Positions 1 to 5,854 of a DNA stretch of 9,965 nucleotides are shown here, in pieces. A program made the translations under genes and the position numbers. The notes beneath the pieces are model-generated. The model was not told where the DNA came from and searched no databases. It saw only the letters and a list, made by a program, of their open reading frames with translations. The stretch comes from CAYLJV01 sp964510375 (lineage in GTDB: Archaea; Hadarchaeota; Hadarchaeia; Hadarchaeales; JAGGTB01): NCBI GenBank assembly GCA_964510375.1, contig CAZEBR010000047.1, positions 1 through 9,965 on the forward strand, written 5' to 3'. The first letter of the stretch is position 1, and every line of letters starts with the position of its first letter.

Positions 1-793
1 GGTCGTAAGCGTCGGTGACGATCGCAAAACCTATTGCGTTTAACCTTCCGAGCTCTTCTGACAGCTTCCCTGCCAGGTTATCACCTTCCTTTACTGCATC
101 GTAGAAGGTCTCGGGATCCAAATTTGAGAGATCTCCGTCCGTTTTCTCATAAAGAATGCTGTTCTCAGTCTCGTCCTCTCCCTCAAGTTTCATCCTTACG
201 AAATGGGGTATGTTTTTCCCGGAACAGTAAGCTTCCCAATGTCCCCTCTTCCCACAGCCGCATTTTAGTTTGCCTTCAAGATCTATCGTGAAGTGTCCGA
301 CTTCTGCGGCGTTTCCGTCCTTTCCTATCAGCAGGTTTCCGTCGACTATCGCTCCCCCGCCGATTCCCGTTCCCAAATTGACATAAGCCAGATTGTCGAG
401 TCCCCTTCCACGCCCAGCCCCGAATCTATTTTCTCCGAGTGCTCCTGCCGAACAGTCGTTCAGTAGATAGGTTGATGCACCGACGCTTTCCTTTATTGGT
501 TGAACCAATGGTATTTTATCGTGAGGAAGGTTGGTTGGGTTTGTGAGAATTCCATTTTCGATGTCCATCGGACCGGTCGAAGCTATACCCACGCCCGCGA
601 GCTCCCCCATTTCGAGGTTTATTTCATCACTAAGTTCTTCGATGATGTCGATTATCTGATTGCTGAGGGACATTTCATTTTCCTTTCGGACTTTTTCCTT
701 TCTTCGAGACAGAAATTTTCCGTTTTCTTTCGATAAAACGACCCTAACGTTGGTGGCGCCTATGTCCACCCCCGCTGCAATGTTTCTAGCCAT
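1..793 (-). CDS. ROK-family sugar kinase (glucokinase-like), C-terminus beyond window
   Basis: Reading leftward from ATG at 793 gives 264 uninterrupted residues with no stop before the window edge. ROK proteins are about 300-320 residues, so roughly 40-60 are missing. Seen in sequence: an N-terminal phosphate loop DIGATNVR (10-17), the catalytic-base motif ND (Asp113) before CSAGALGE, a second nucleotide loop NLGTGIGGG (139-147), and the ROK signature ExGH (164-167) followed by CxCGxxG (178-184). The family normally continues GCxE; here it is GHWE, so His185 replaces the last zinc-binding Cys. His167, Cys178, Cys180 and His185 could still form a site. ROK kinases phosphorylate glucose, N-acetylglucosamine or related sugars in the cytosol; the substrate cannot be told from sequence. 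No helix-turn-helix precedes the kinase, so it is an enzyme rather than a ROK repressor. A TATA-like box lies just upstream, suggesting a leaderless transcript. Confidence 0.9.
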   Translation of the reverse strand, partial: MARNIAAGVDIGATNVRVVLSKENGKFLSRRKEKVRKENEMSLSNQIIDIIEELSDEINLEMGELAGVGIASTGPMDIENGILTNPTNLPHDKIPLVQPIKESVGASTYLLNDCSAGALGENRFGAGRGRGLDNLAYVNLGTGIGGGAIVDGNLLIGKDGNAAEVGHFTIDLEGKLKCGCGKRGHWEAYCSGKNIPHFVRMKLEGEDETENSILYEKTDGDLSNLDPETFYDAVKEGDNLAGKLSEELGRLNAIGFAIVTDAYD

Positions 794-802
794 AATAATC
801 GA

Positions 803-817
803 CTATTTTATATTAAT
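803..817 (-). promoter_or_regulatory. TATA-like box of the ROK kinase gene
   Basis: On the minus strand the AT-rich stretch TTAATATAAAAT is centred about 20 bases before the ATG at 793. This is close to the usual archaeal TATA-to-start spacing and implies a leaderless or near-leaderless mRNA. It lies between the ROK start and the stop of the next minus gene, so the kinase can be transcribed on its own. Confidence 0.45.
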
Positions 818-891
818 TATCAATCGGCTTTCAGGTTTTTGGGTCAATAGAAGATCCAGGTGGGCCTTTCAGCCCGGATGGTCCTTCCCGT

Positions 892-1359
892 TTATCCGAC
901 GTAGTTTAATCCTTCGGAGTCTCCGGATTCGTCCTGGGGATTCGTATTCGGGAACGGGATTGGAGGAGGTATCTGTAGAGATCTCGAGATAATAGTGGCT
1001 TCCATTATAGAATGGTTCACTATAGTTTGAACTAGGAACTGTGGTGGCTGTTCGTTTTCTTCGTATTTGTTTTCTATATCTTCGAGTTCCGTATTTTTTC
1101 CACTCACTCTCGCCTCCCCTTTCAGATTGATTTGGGCCACCGAAGGGTTGTATCCGATCGTTACGACAAACGGAACCTTCAGAGTTTCTCCCTCCCGTTT
1201 CAAATCACGGATATTAACATTGGTGTTGATTTGAATCTGGTTCTGGGACGTCTCGCCGGATTCCAAGAGCTTTTCCCCTGAAATGGATCTAACTTGCACG
1301 TTGACTTCTGGCATATATACCATCCTTGAATCACGATTTCCAGTTAAATTTCTTGCCAT
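892..1359 (-). CDS. Conserved archaeal protein, possibly SecB-like chaperone
   Basis: A 155-residue soluble protein with no signal peptide or membrane segment. Residues from about 60 onward read LKVPFVVTIGYNPSVAQINLKGEARVSG, a beta-rich pattern. An acidic linker (about 88-103) is followed by a helical stretch ending ISRSLQIPPPIPFP, then an acidic disordered tail. The closing arrangement, a helix ending in S-R and then a Pro-rich PPxxxP strand, resembles the end of the bacterial export chaperone SecB. Archaeal SecB-like proteins of about this length exist (for example in Methanocaldococcus). That assignment is by pattern memory, not a search. The start at 1359 is preceded by GGAAGG 5 nt upstream. 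A start at Met13 or Met16 (MPEVNVQV) is possible, because residues 1-15 look less conserved than what follows. It reads away from the tRNA-Trp gene and shares an AT-rich promoter block with it. Confidence 0.7.
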   Translation of the reverse strand: MARNLTGNRDSRMVYMPEVNVQVRSISGEKLLESGETSQNQIQINTNVNIRDLKREGETLKVPFVVTIGYNPSVAQINLKGEARVSGKNTELEDIENKYEENEQPPQFLVQTIVNHSIMEATIISRSLQIPPPIPFPNTNPQDESGDSEGLNYVG

Positions 1360-1393
1360 TTTCCTTCCGCGAGGATGCGTTGGAACATTACGA

Positions 1394-1407
1394 CAAATTT
1401 TTATTGC
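1394..1407. promoter_or_regulatory. Shared TATA-like block, tRNA-Trp (+) and SecB-like gene (-)
   Basis: The single AT-rich block CAAATTTTTATTG sits about 35 bases before the tRNA-Trp 5' end at 1435. On the other strand it is about 40 bases before the ATG at 1359. It reads as a plausible archaeal TATA box in both directions, and no other AT-rich box of that kind lies between the two genes at suitable spacing. Bidirectional use is an inference. Confidence 0.4.
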
Positions 1408-1434
1408 TACGTATCGAGAATTTTGGGATAAGGC

Positions 1435-1574
1435 GGGGCCGTGGTGTAGTCAGGCCTAGCATGGCAGGCTCCAGCGGAGTATAACTGCAGGTCTGCTGAT
1501 GGTCAAGATGATGACCTGCTGGAGCGTCGCTCTGAAGAGACCTGCAGCCCCCGGTTCAAATCCGGGCGGCCCCA
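1435..1574 (+). tRNA. tRNA-Trp (anticodon CCA) with a 65-nt intron
   Basis: The exons fold into a full cloverleaf. Acceptor GGGGCCG (1435-1441) pairs with CGGCCCC (1567-1573), with discriminator A at 1574. The D stem is 1444-1447/1459-1462 and includes two G-U pairs, with GG of the D loop at 1453-1454. The anticodon stem is GCAGG (1464-1468)/CCTGC (1541-1545), the anticodon CCA at 1471-1473, and the T stem CCCGG/CCGGG encloses TTCAAAT. Exon 1 ends at G37 (1474) and exon 2 starts at A38 (1540). Around the junctions a BHB can be drawn: bulges AG|C and AG|A, a central CTCC/GAAG helix with one C-A mismatch, and an outer intron helix GGAG/CTCT. CCA is not encoded. The mature tRNA is 75 nt before CCA addition. 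The splicing enzyme (endA) and cognate synthetase (trpS) lie downstream on the same strand. Confidence 0.96.
1475..1539 (+). ncRNA. tRNA-Trp intron with box C/D methylation-guide elements
   Basis: Euryarchaeal pre-tRNA-Trp introns are known to act as box C/D guide RNAs for 2'-O-methylation of positions 34 and 39 of their own tRNA. Here a CTGA (D'-like) is at 1496-1499, a perfect ATGATGA (C or C' box) at 1508-1514 and a CTGA (D box) at 1532-1535, next to the 3' splice site. The ten bases 1485-1494 before D' are perfectly complementary to 1538-1547. The fifth base upstream of D' (G1491) faces C1541, which is tRNA position 39, as the N+5 rule demands. A second element at 1518-1525 is complementary to 1468-1475 across the CCA anticodon, but C34 falls ten rather than five bases before the D box. 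The 5' C box is degenerate. Confidence 0.75.
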
Positions 1575-1581
1575 TTTTTTT
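1575..1581 (+). terminator. T-run terminator after tRNA-Trp
   Basis: Seven consecutive T follow the discriminator base of tRNA-Trp directly. Oligo-T on the coding strand is the usual intrinsic termination signal in archaea, so the tRNA is probably not co-transcribed with endA, more than 400 bases downstream. Confidence 0.6.
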
Positions 1582-1639
1582 ACGCTAGCTAATGGAACCC
1601 ATTCGTTTTTGAAAGTGTTTGAATAGAAGTTGCGAAAAT

Positions 1640-1779
1640 GGAAGGTAAGGTTGGGGGGCGGCGGGCTGACTTGGCTGGAGGTGAGACATCACAGAAAAAG
1701 AGCTCTCAGCTCGTTTTTTCGGCATCGTCTCAGCCGCCCCCCACCTTAGCGTGATGATTGTCGATATGATTTTCGACAT
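1640..1779 (-). ncRNA. Candidate structured small RNA of unknown family
   Basis: In an otherwise AT-rich spacer, 1647-1747 folds into one long GC-rich hairpin. The arms AAGGT (1647-1651) and GGGGGGCGGC (1653-1662) pair with GCCGCCCCCC (1733-1742) and ACCTT (1743-1747), with one bulged T. Inside them TGAGAC (1682-1687) pairs with GTCTCA (1727-1732), stacked directly on the outer stem. A 19-nt one-sided bulge lies on the left arm. The tip is a GAGCT/AGCTC hairpin extended by an A-run facing a T-run. A good minus-strand TATA box ends near 1799, so a transcript would start near 1778 and read leftward through the fold. I do not recognise it as SRP, RNase P, H/ACA or C/D RNA. A 64-residue frame starts at the same place (ATG at 1779), but its composition looks like a by-product of the hairpin. 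Confidence 0.4.
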
Positions 1780-1796
1780 TTATCTATGTATAAAGG

Positions 1797-1813
1797 GGTT
1801 ATAAAAACTTTCG
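1797..1813 (-). promoter_or_regulatory. BRE/TATA-like promoter for the small-RNA candidate
   Basis: The minus strand reads CGAAAG then TTTTTATAACC, a close fit to the archaeal purine-rich BRE followed by a TATA box. The expected start, about 25 bases on, falls near 1778, with no recognised protein gene downstream other than the folded region. This is one of the better promoter matches in the window. Confidence 0.5.
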
Positions 1814-1963
1814 TTTCATTCTTGATAACTTGATTCTTTTGAGACTATTTCCCCAAGATTATTCAATGAACGTATAAATTTCGAAAAAACCTGATATTCA
1901 GCACTTTATTTTCGTTTCAGATAGTATAATTTGTGAATTTGGCTTTCTAGATTTTGGCGATGG

Positions 1964-1978
1964 TAACAAATATTTAAC
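1964..1978 (+). promoter_or_regulatory. TATA-like box of the endA-trpS operon
   Basis: AACAAATATTTAACC is centred about 38 bases before the endA ATG at 2011, which implies a leader of roughly 10-15 nt. An out-of-frame ATG at 2001 precedes the chosen start. The region 1811-1963 upstream is AT-rich and shows no gene or clear structure. Confidence 0.45.
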
Positions 1979-2010
1979 CTTTTAAGTTATTTATCGAAGA
2001 ATGTGTCGCT

Positions 2011-2547
2011 ATGTCGGAAGAGGTTCCCGAAGCCAGACGGTATGAAGGTAGGATAATTGTATCCGATGAGTCTCAGGCCAACAAAATTCACGATAGGGGC
2101 TGCGTCGGCAAGCCACTCGCCGGCGGACGCCTGCAATTGGCTCCAGTGGAGGCGCTCTACCTTTTGGACGGCGGTGATCTGCGCGTTTTCGATGAGGAGG
2201 AGAAAAAGGAGCTCGACTTTGACGAGCTCTCGTCCGTACTGGCCGAAGAGGACCCTCAACTTCTTCTCAAGTACAGGGTTTACAGGGACCTTAAGTCGAG
2301 GGGTTTGGTCGTAAAGACCGGTCTCAAGTACGGATCTCACTACAGGGTTTACGAGAGGGGTGAATCTCCCGGTTCTTCCCATTCGCCGTACCTAGTCCAT
2401 GCCATATCCGAGAACACCGAATTTTCCCCTCCCGATATCGCGCGGGCAGTTCGCCTGGCTCAGGGGGTTCGGAAGAAGATGATATTTGGAGTTGTGGATA
2501 ACGAGGGGGATGTCACTTATTATTCATTAGAACGGGAGAAATTATAG
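2011..2547 (+). CDS. endA: tRNA-splicing endonuclease EndA (single-domain type)
   Basis: EndA cuts pre-tRNA (and pre-rRNA) at BHB motifs, leaving 2',3'-cyclic phosphate ends for the ligase RtcB. At 178 residues it matches the short single-domain form that works as a homotetramer. Seen in sequence: a small N-terminal domain (about 1-80), then the catalytic domain with YRDLKSRGLVVKTGLKYG (91-108), RVYERG containing Tyr114, HSPYLVH with His124, and VRKK with Lys155. The Tyr-His spacing of 10 and His-Lys spacing of 31 fit the family's catalytic triad. The protein ends in a YYSL strand. It lies just downstream of an intron-containing tRNA-Trp, one of its expected substrates, and one base before trpS, so the two are almost certainly co-translated. 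Homotetrameric enzymes of this class are regarded as limited to strict BHB substrates, which matters for the D-arm intron of the tRNA-Phe gene in this window. Confidence 0.95.
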   Translation: MSEEVPEARRYEGRIIVSDESQANKIHDRGCVGKPLAGGRLQLAPVEALYLLDGGDLRVFDEEEKKELDFDELSSVLAEEDPQLLLKYRVYRDLKSRGLVVKTGLKYGSHYRVYERGESPGSSHSPYLVHAISENTEFSPPDIARAVRLAQGVRKKMIFGVVDNEGDVTYYSLEREKL

Positions 2548-2548
2548 C

Positions 2549-3658
2549 ATGACTGAAGATACCGATCCGTGGAGCGAGGCCATTCCCGAGGATTACGCCC
2601 GGCTGATGGACAAATTCGGGATAGAGCCTTTTGAGGAACTTTTGGATGAGGTTCCCGATCCAAATCACCTCATGAGGAGAAACATAATTTTTGGACACAG
2701 GGATTTCGACAAAGTCTTGGAAGCCATAAATGAGGACGAGGATTACGTAGTCATGACCGGTTTGATGCCAAGCGGGAAGATGCATTTCGGACATAAGATG
2801 GTCGTCGATCAGCTTATCTGGTATCTGGATCACGGCGCGGAAATATATCTCTGCGTCGCCGATTTGGAATCTCACATAACTCGGGACAGGACTCTGGAGG
2901 AATCGAGGGAGCTGGCGATCGAGGAGTACCTAACCAACTACCAGGCCCTCGGCTTGGACCTTCGTGAATGTAACGTCTATTTTCAGTCTCAGAGCGATGC
3001 GGTTCAGAAGCTGGCCTACGAGCTGGGCACCAAAGTTAACTTCAGCGAGTTGAGGGCGATTTATGGTTTCGCCGGGGACACCAGTTCCTCTCAGATATTT
3101 TACCCCATGATAGACGCTGCCGACATACTCAGGCCTCAGCTTGAGGATTTTGAAGGCCCCGTTCCGTCCGTAGTACCTGTCGGGATAGATCAGGACCCCC
3201 ACCTGAGACTGTCTAGGGACATCGCGGATAGATTCGAGAGCGAATACGGATTTATTTCACCGTCGTCGACGTACAATCGTTTGATTCCGGGGCTCACCGG
3301 GGACAAGATGTCGAGTAGCGATCCGGAGAGCGCAATATTCCTGACCGACACGCCCGAGGAGGCCGAGGAAAAGATCAGCGATGCGGTCACCGGCGGCAGG
3401 CACACGGTGGAGGAGCAGAGGGAGAAGGGGGGGAGGCCGGACGAGTGCATGATTTACACGCTCTACGCCTATCATCTGATGCCCGATGAGGAGGACTTGC
3501 TGGAACGCCGGAAGGAGTGCGAGTCCGGTGAAATTCTCTGTGGCGAATGCAAACAGAAGGCGCTCAAGCTGCTTTCTGAGTTCTTGAAAAAGCACGGGAA
3601 AAAGCGAGAAAAAGTCGCTGACATCGTCCGCGAAACACTGGAAAGAAAGCTGGAATGA
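2549..3658 (+). CDS. trpS: Tryptophanyl-tRNA synthetase
   Basis: This class Ic synthetase of 369 residues attaches tryptophan to tRNA-Trp in the cytosol. Seen in sequence: MPSGKMHFGH (73-82), the archaeal/eukaryotic form of the HxGH signature; GIDQDPH (212-218) in the Rossmann fold; and KMSSS (253-257), the KMSKS loop. A C-terminal helical domain carries the Cys pattern CESGEILCGECK (Cys324, 331, 334; also Cys300). The spacing suggests a small metal site, although metal binding is not shown. The N-terminal extension (1-60) with LMRR and FGHRD is typical of archaeal TrpRS. The start is the ATG one base after the endA stop. The product charges the tRNA whose spliced gene lies upstream, so splicing enzyme, substrate and synthetase are neighbours. 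It converges with the TIP49-like gene, with a 29-bp gap. Confidence 0.97.
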   Translation: MTEDTDPWSEAIPEDYARLMDKFGIEPFEELLDEVPDPNHLMRRNIIFGHRDFDKVLEAINEDEDYVVMTGLMPSGKMHFGHKMVVDQLIWYLDHGAEIYLCVADLESHITRDRTLEESRELAIEEYLTNYQALGLDLRECNVYFQSQSDAVQKLAYELGTKVNFSELRAIYGFAGDTSSSQIFYPMIDAADILRPQLEDFEGPVPSVVPVGIDQDPHLRLSRDIADRFESEYGFISPSSTYNRLIPGLTGDKMSSSDPESAIFLTDTPEEAEEKISDAVTGGRHTVEEQREKGGRPDECMIYTLYAYHLMPDEEDLLERRKECESGEILCGECKQKALKLLSEFLKKHGKKREKVADIVRETLERKLE

Positions 3659-3687
3659 GTTCGGGGTTAAGGAAAGGACTTGGGTTT

Positions 3688-5070
3688 CTAGGAGATCATC
3701 TTCTCTTCGTATTCGTTTAATAACTCTACCGAGTCTTCGACGCTTATGAAGAGTCTCCTCGCTTCTTCGGCATCCTCTTTCGCGACCTTGTTCCGCCCGT
3801 TTACCTCGGCGAGCTCGTTCGCCGGGGCTATCAGTTGGACGGCGTATCTCATCGATGTATTCGAGCCGATTTCGGCGAGATAATCCAGCGATTCCTCGTC
3901 CAGCTCCACGTCCTCTTCATCCGCCCTTATCTCGAGTATGGACTTGATTTCGTCCTTTTCGTACGGGTGGGTGTCTATCACGAGCAACCTGTCAAGGAAG
4001 TCCAGGGGCATTCCGTGGGGAGCCTCGTAGTCGGTTCCCCTGATTTTGGACACTCCCCTATTGCTCGCCAGGATGACGATCGGGGAAAATTCCTCTTCCA
4101 CCGCCCGGTTGAGGAACGAGAAGGCCTCTATATCGAGCATGTGGACCTCGTCCAGGAAGAGTACTCCAGGGAGGAGTTCTCCCTTCCCGTCCTCTATCCA
4201 CTGCCTTACCTGATCGTTCGTGGCGTTCCTAATCTTGTCCGTGATTTCCATTCCCCCTCCGCCGAAAAACATGCTCAGTCCTCCCCTCGCCCTCTGTCGG
4301 GCGTGGAGCATGTCGAGCTGATGGATGTTCAGCGTCTGAGTGAACTCCCTCTCCTTTTGAATGCTGCCCGTAGGGATGTCGACCAGGTCGGGGCTGACGC
4401 TTATGTCGGTCTCGTTCTCGTCCCAGGCCGCTCTGCTCTGACCCAGCCTGATTATCTGCCCCGACTCGGCGTCTATCTGGATCACGTCCCCCTCGGAGAC
4501 CTGCTTGTTCTGCAGGGAAGAGGCGACGCTCTTTCCAAGCCTCAGGGTCTTTTCCTCGTCCTTCGTGGCTAGGGTTATCCTGGCCTCGCTCGCCGACTGC
4601 TGGTACGGGTTGTAGGAGGATTGACCGCTCTCGATGTTCAGCGATCTGACCTCTCCCTCGTAAACGTCCCTCATTTCGCTGACCCTGACTCCGAGGGCCT
4701 TTCGGAGGGACTCCATGAGGATGTCGGTCTTGTCCTTCTCGGCGGAGAAAATCTGTGAGCCTGATAATTCGATGAACGGAACGTCCTCTCCCAGTTCCCG
4801 GGCCATTCCCACGGCCACGGCGGTCTTTCCGGTTCCGGGGGGTCCGGCGAGCAGGACGGATCTACCGCCCAGTTTTCCCTTTTTGACGAGGCTGACCACG
4901 CGGCCGGCGGCCTCCCTGGCCTTTTTCTGACCGACCATCCCCTCGCTGACGTCCAGGGCCTCCCCCTCGTCGCCGAGACCCAGTCCCTGAATGTGGGTGT
5001 GGGCGCTTATCCTCTTGAGTTTTTCTTCGCCTTCCTCGGGAACTTCGCTTATTTCGGGCATATTGGACAT
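3688..5070 (-). CDS. TIP49/RuvB-like (RuvBL) AAA+ ATPase
   Basis: A 460-residue archaeal relative of eukaryotic RuvBL1/RuvBL2 (TIP49/TIP48), hexameric AAA+ ATPases acting in chromatin remodelling and assembly of RNP and other complexes. The archaeal role is little known. Seen in sequence: the family's N-terminal SAHTHIQGLGL (22-32) and GMVGQKKAREAAG (44-56); Walker A GPPGTGKT (76-83); an inserted domain from about 130 to 260, which in RuvBL proteins is the OB-like nucleic-acid-binding domain; Walker B LFLDEVH (304-310); sensor 1 ASNRG (Asn337); the arginine finger in LDFLDR (Arg361); and sensor 2 SMRYAVQLI (Arg408). All ATPase residues are intact. Length fits the family. The start at 5070 is supported by a promoter box centred about 30 bases upstream; Met4 is an alternative. 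In archaea with a guide-bearing intron, a link to box C/D RNP assembly is tempting, but nothing here proves it. Confidence 0.95.
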   Translation of the reverse strand: MSNMPEISEVPEEGEEKLKRISAHTHIQGLGLGDEGEALDVSEGMVGQKKAREAAGRVVSLVKKGKLGGRSVLLAGPPGTGKTAVAVGMARELGEDVPFIELSGSQIFSAEKDKTDILMESLRKALGVRVSEMRDVYEGEVRSLNIESGQSSYNPYQQSASEARITLATKDEEKTLRLGKSVASSLQNKQVSEGDVIQIDAESGQIIRLGQSRAAWDENETDISVSPDLVDIPTGSIQKEREFTQTLNIHQLDMLHARQRARGGLSMFFGGGGMEITDKIRNATNDQVRQWIEDGKGELLPGVLFLDEVHMLDIEAFSFLNRAVEEEFSPIVILASNRGVSKIRGTDYEAPHGMPLDFLDRLLVIDTHPYEKDEIKSILEIRADEEDVELDEESLDYLAEIGSNTSMRYAVQLIAPANELAEVNGRNKVAKEDAEEARRLFISVEDSVELLNEYEEKMIS

Positions 5071-5095
5071 CTCATTTCCGAATATACTTTAGAAA

Positions 5096-5117
5096 TTATT
5101 TTTAGAGTTTTCGGTTC
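5096..5117 (-). promoter_or_regulatory. BRE/TATA-like promoter of the TIP49-like gene
   Basis: On the minus strand ACCGAAAAC is followed by TCTAAAAATAAT, a BRE-plus-TATA arrangement centred roughly 30 bases before the ATG at 5070. A leaderless or very short leader is implied. Confidence 0.45.
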
Positions 5118-5179
5118 CGTGGATTCCTTTTTAAATCTGGAAGAATTTTGTTTACATTCATCGCGGTCTCTTTCGACAA

Positions 5180-5192
5180 ACTATTTTTAAAG
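5180..5192 (+). promoter_or_regulatory. TATA-like box of the homing endonuclease gene
   Basis: ACTATTTTTAAAG is centred about 23 bases before the TTG start at 5209, preceded by the purine-rich CGACAAA. The spacing supports a leaderless transcript beginning close to that TTG. A 6-codon ATG frame opens at 5201 in another phase and stops at 5221. Confidence 0.4.
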
Positions 5193-5208
5193 TAATTTCT
5201 ATGCTCCT

Positions 5209-5838
5209 TTGGGAAACTTGAATAAAAACAAATCGGAATTTGTAGGAGCTATAATTGGAGACGGAAATCTCTGGACCGATAATAGACATTATAGGGTGGA
5301 GATGACGGGGGATCCTACACTCGACAGAGAGTATTACGATTATCTAAATGGGATAATACAGCGGGAGTTCAATAAAAGTCCGTCCCGTCGAATCCGTCAA
5401 AGGGGATTGAGGTTAAGGATTTGTTCTAAGAGATTATTTACTTACCTGACGGAAGAATTGGATTTACCATACGGTTCGAAGAAGGGAAGAAAAGTCAAGA
5501 TTCCGGAAAAGATAGCTACCTCCGATTGGTCGATAAAGAGCCGATGCATAAGAGGTATAGCTGACACCGATGGGTCTTTCTTTTTTTCTGAAAAGGGTAA
5601 CTGTCGGAATTATCCCACTATAGAGATAACCACTACGAGCGTTTATCTCTCTGAGCAGTTGAAGGATATACTGGAAAAACAAGGCTTCCGGGTCGGTTTG
5701 AGATCTTGGAAACATGAGAAAGACTGGAGTACTCGCTACATAATTTCAATAAATGGAAACGAGATGGTTGAAAAATGGATGGAAAAGATAGGGTTCTCAA
5801 ACCCGAGACATTACAAAAAACTAAATAGCATCCAGTGA
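5209..5838 (+). CDS. Free-standing LAGLIDADG homing endonuclease
   Basis: 209 residues with two LAGLIDADG-type helices: FVGAIIGDGN (11-20, acid Asp18) and CIRGIADTDG (113-122, acid Asp119). This is a monomeric double-motif enzyme that would cut a long asymmetric DNA site. Length and motif spacing of about 100 residues fit the family. An in-frame TAA at 5188 limits the start. The only starts that keep the first motif are TTG at 5209 or TTG at 5218, and there is no ATG before the first motif. The gene is AT-rich compared with endA/trpS and lies alone between a core gene and tRNA-Phe, stopping 16 bases before the tRNA. Such enzymes usually sit within introns or inteins and cut the intron-less allele. 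Here no host intron surrounds it, so it is either mobile on its own or a relic of an intron-borne copy. Both catalytic acids are present, so it may be active. Confidence 0.88.
   Translation: MGNLNKNKSEFVGAIIGDGNLWTDNRHYRVEMTGDPTLDREYYDYLNGIIQREFNKSPSRRIRQRGLRLRICSKRLFTYLTEELDLPYGSKKGRKVKIPEKIATSDWSIKSRCIRGIADTDGSFFFSEKGNCRNYPTIEITTTSVYLSEQLKDILEKQGFRVGLRSWKHEKDWSTRYIISINGNEMVEKWMEKIGFSNPRHYKKLNSIQ
5814..5829 (+). promoter_or_regulatory. TATA-like box of tRNA-Phe inside the endonuclease 3' end
   Basis: CAAAAAACTAAATAGC is centred about 33 bases before the tRNA 5' end at 5855 and overlaps the last codons of the LAGLIDADG gene. It is the only AT-rich box at the right distance. If correct, the endonuclease gene's end is fused to the tRNA promoter. 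Confidence 0.4.
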
Positions 5839-5854
5839 TAGAACAATAGCGAGT

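Noticed and set aside
854..879. Bulged hairpin ATCC..GGGC/GCCC..GGAT between the two leftmost genes
   Set aside because: It could be a terminator for the SecB-like gene, but no T-run follows on the minus strand and the stem is interrupted by four unpaired bases.
660..992. 110-codon plus-strand frame across the ROK start and the SecB-like gene end
   Set aside because: It overlaps two better supported minus-strand genes and their promoter, and the product shows no family features.
1585..1779. 64-codon minus-strand frame starting at the promoter-predicted transcript start
   Set aside because: It runs through both arms of the GC-rich hairpin, and its product is low-complexity Pro/Gln/Ser without a recognisable fold. 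An RNA explanation fits better, though it is kept as a rival idea in the findings.
3835..4572. Long plus-strand frame of 245 codons
   Set aside because: It is antisense to the TIP49-like gene, which has all ATPase motifs on the other strand; the frame is a shadow of its codon bias.
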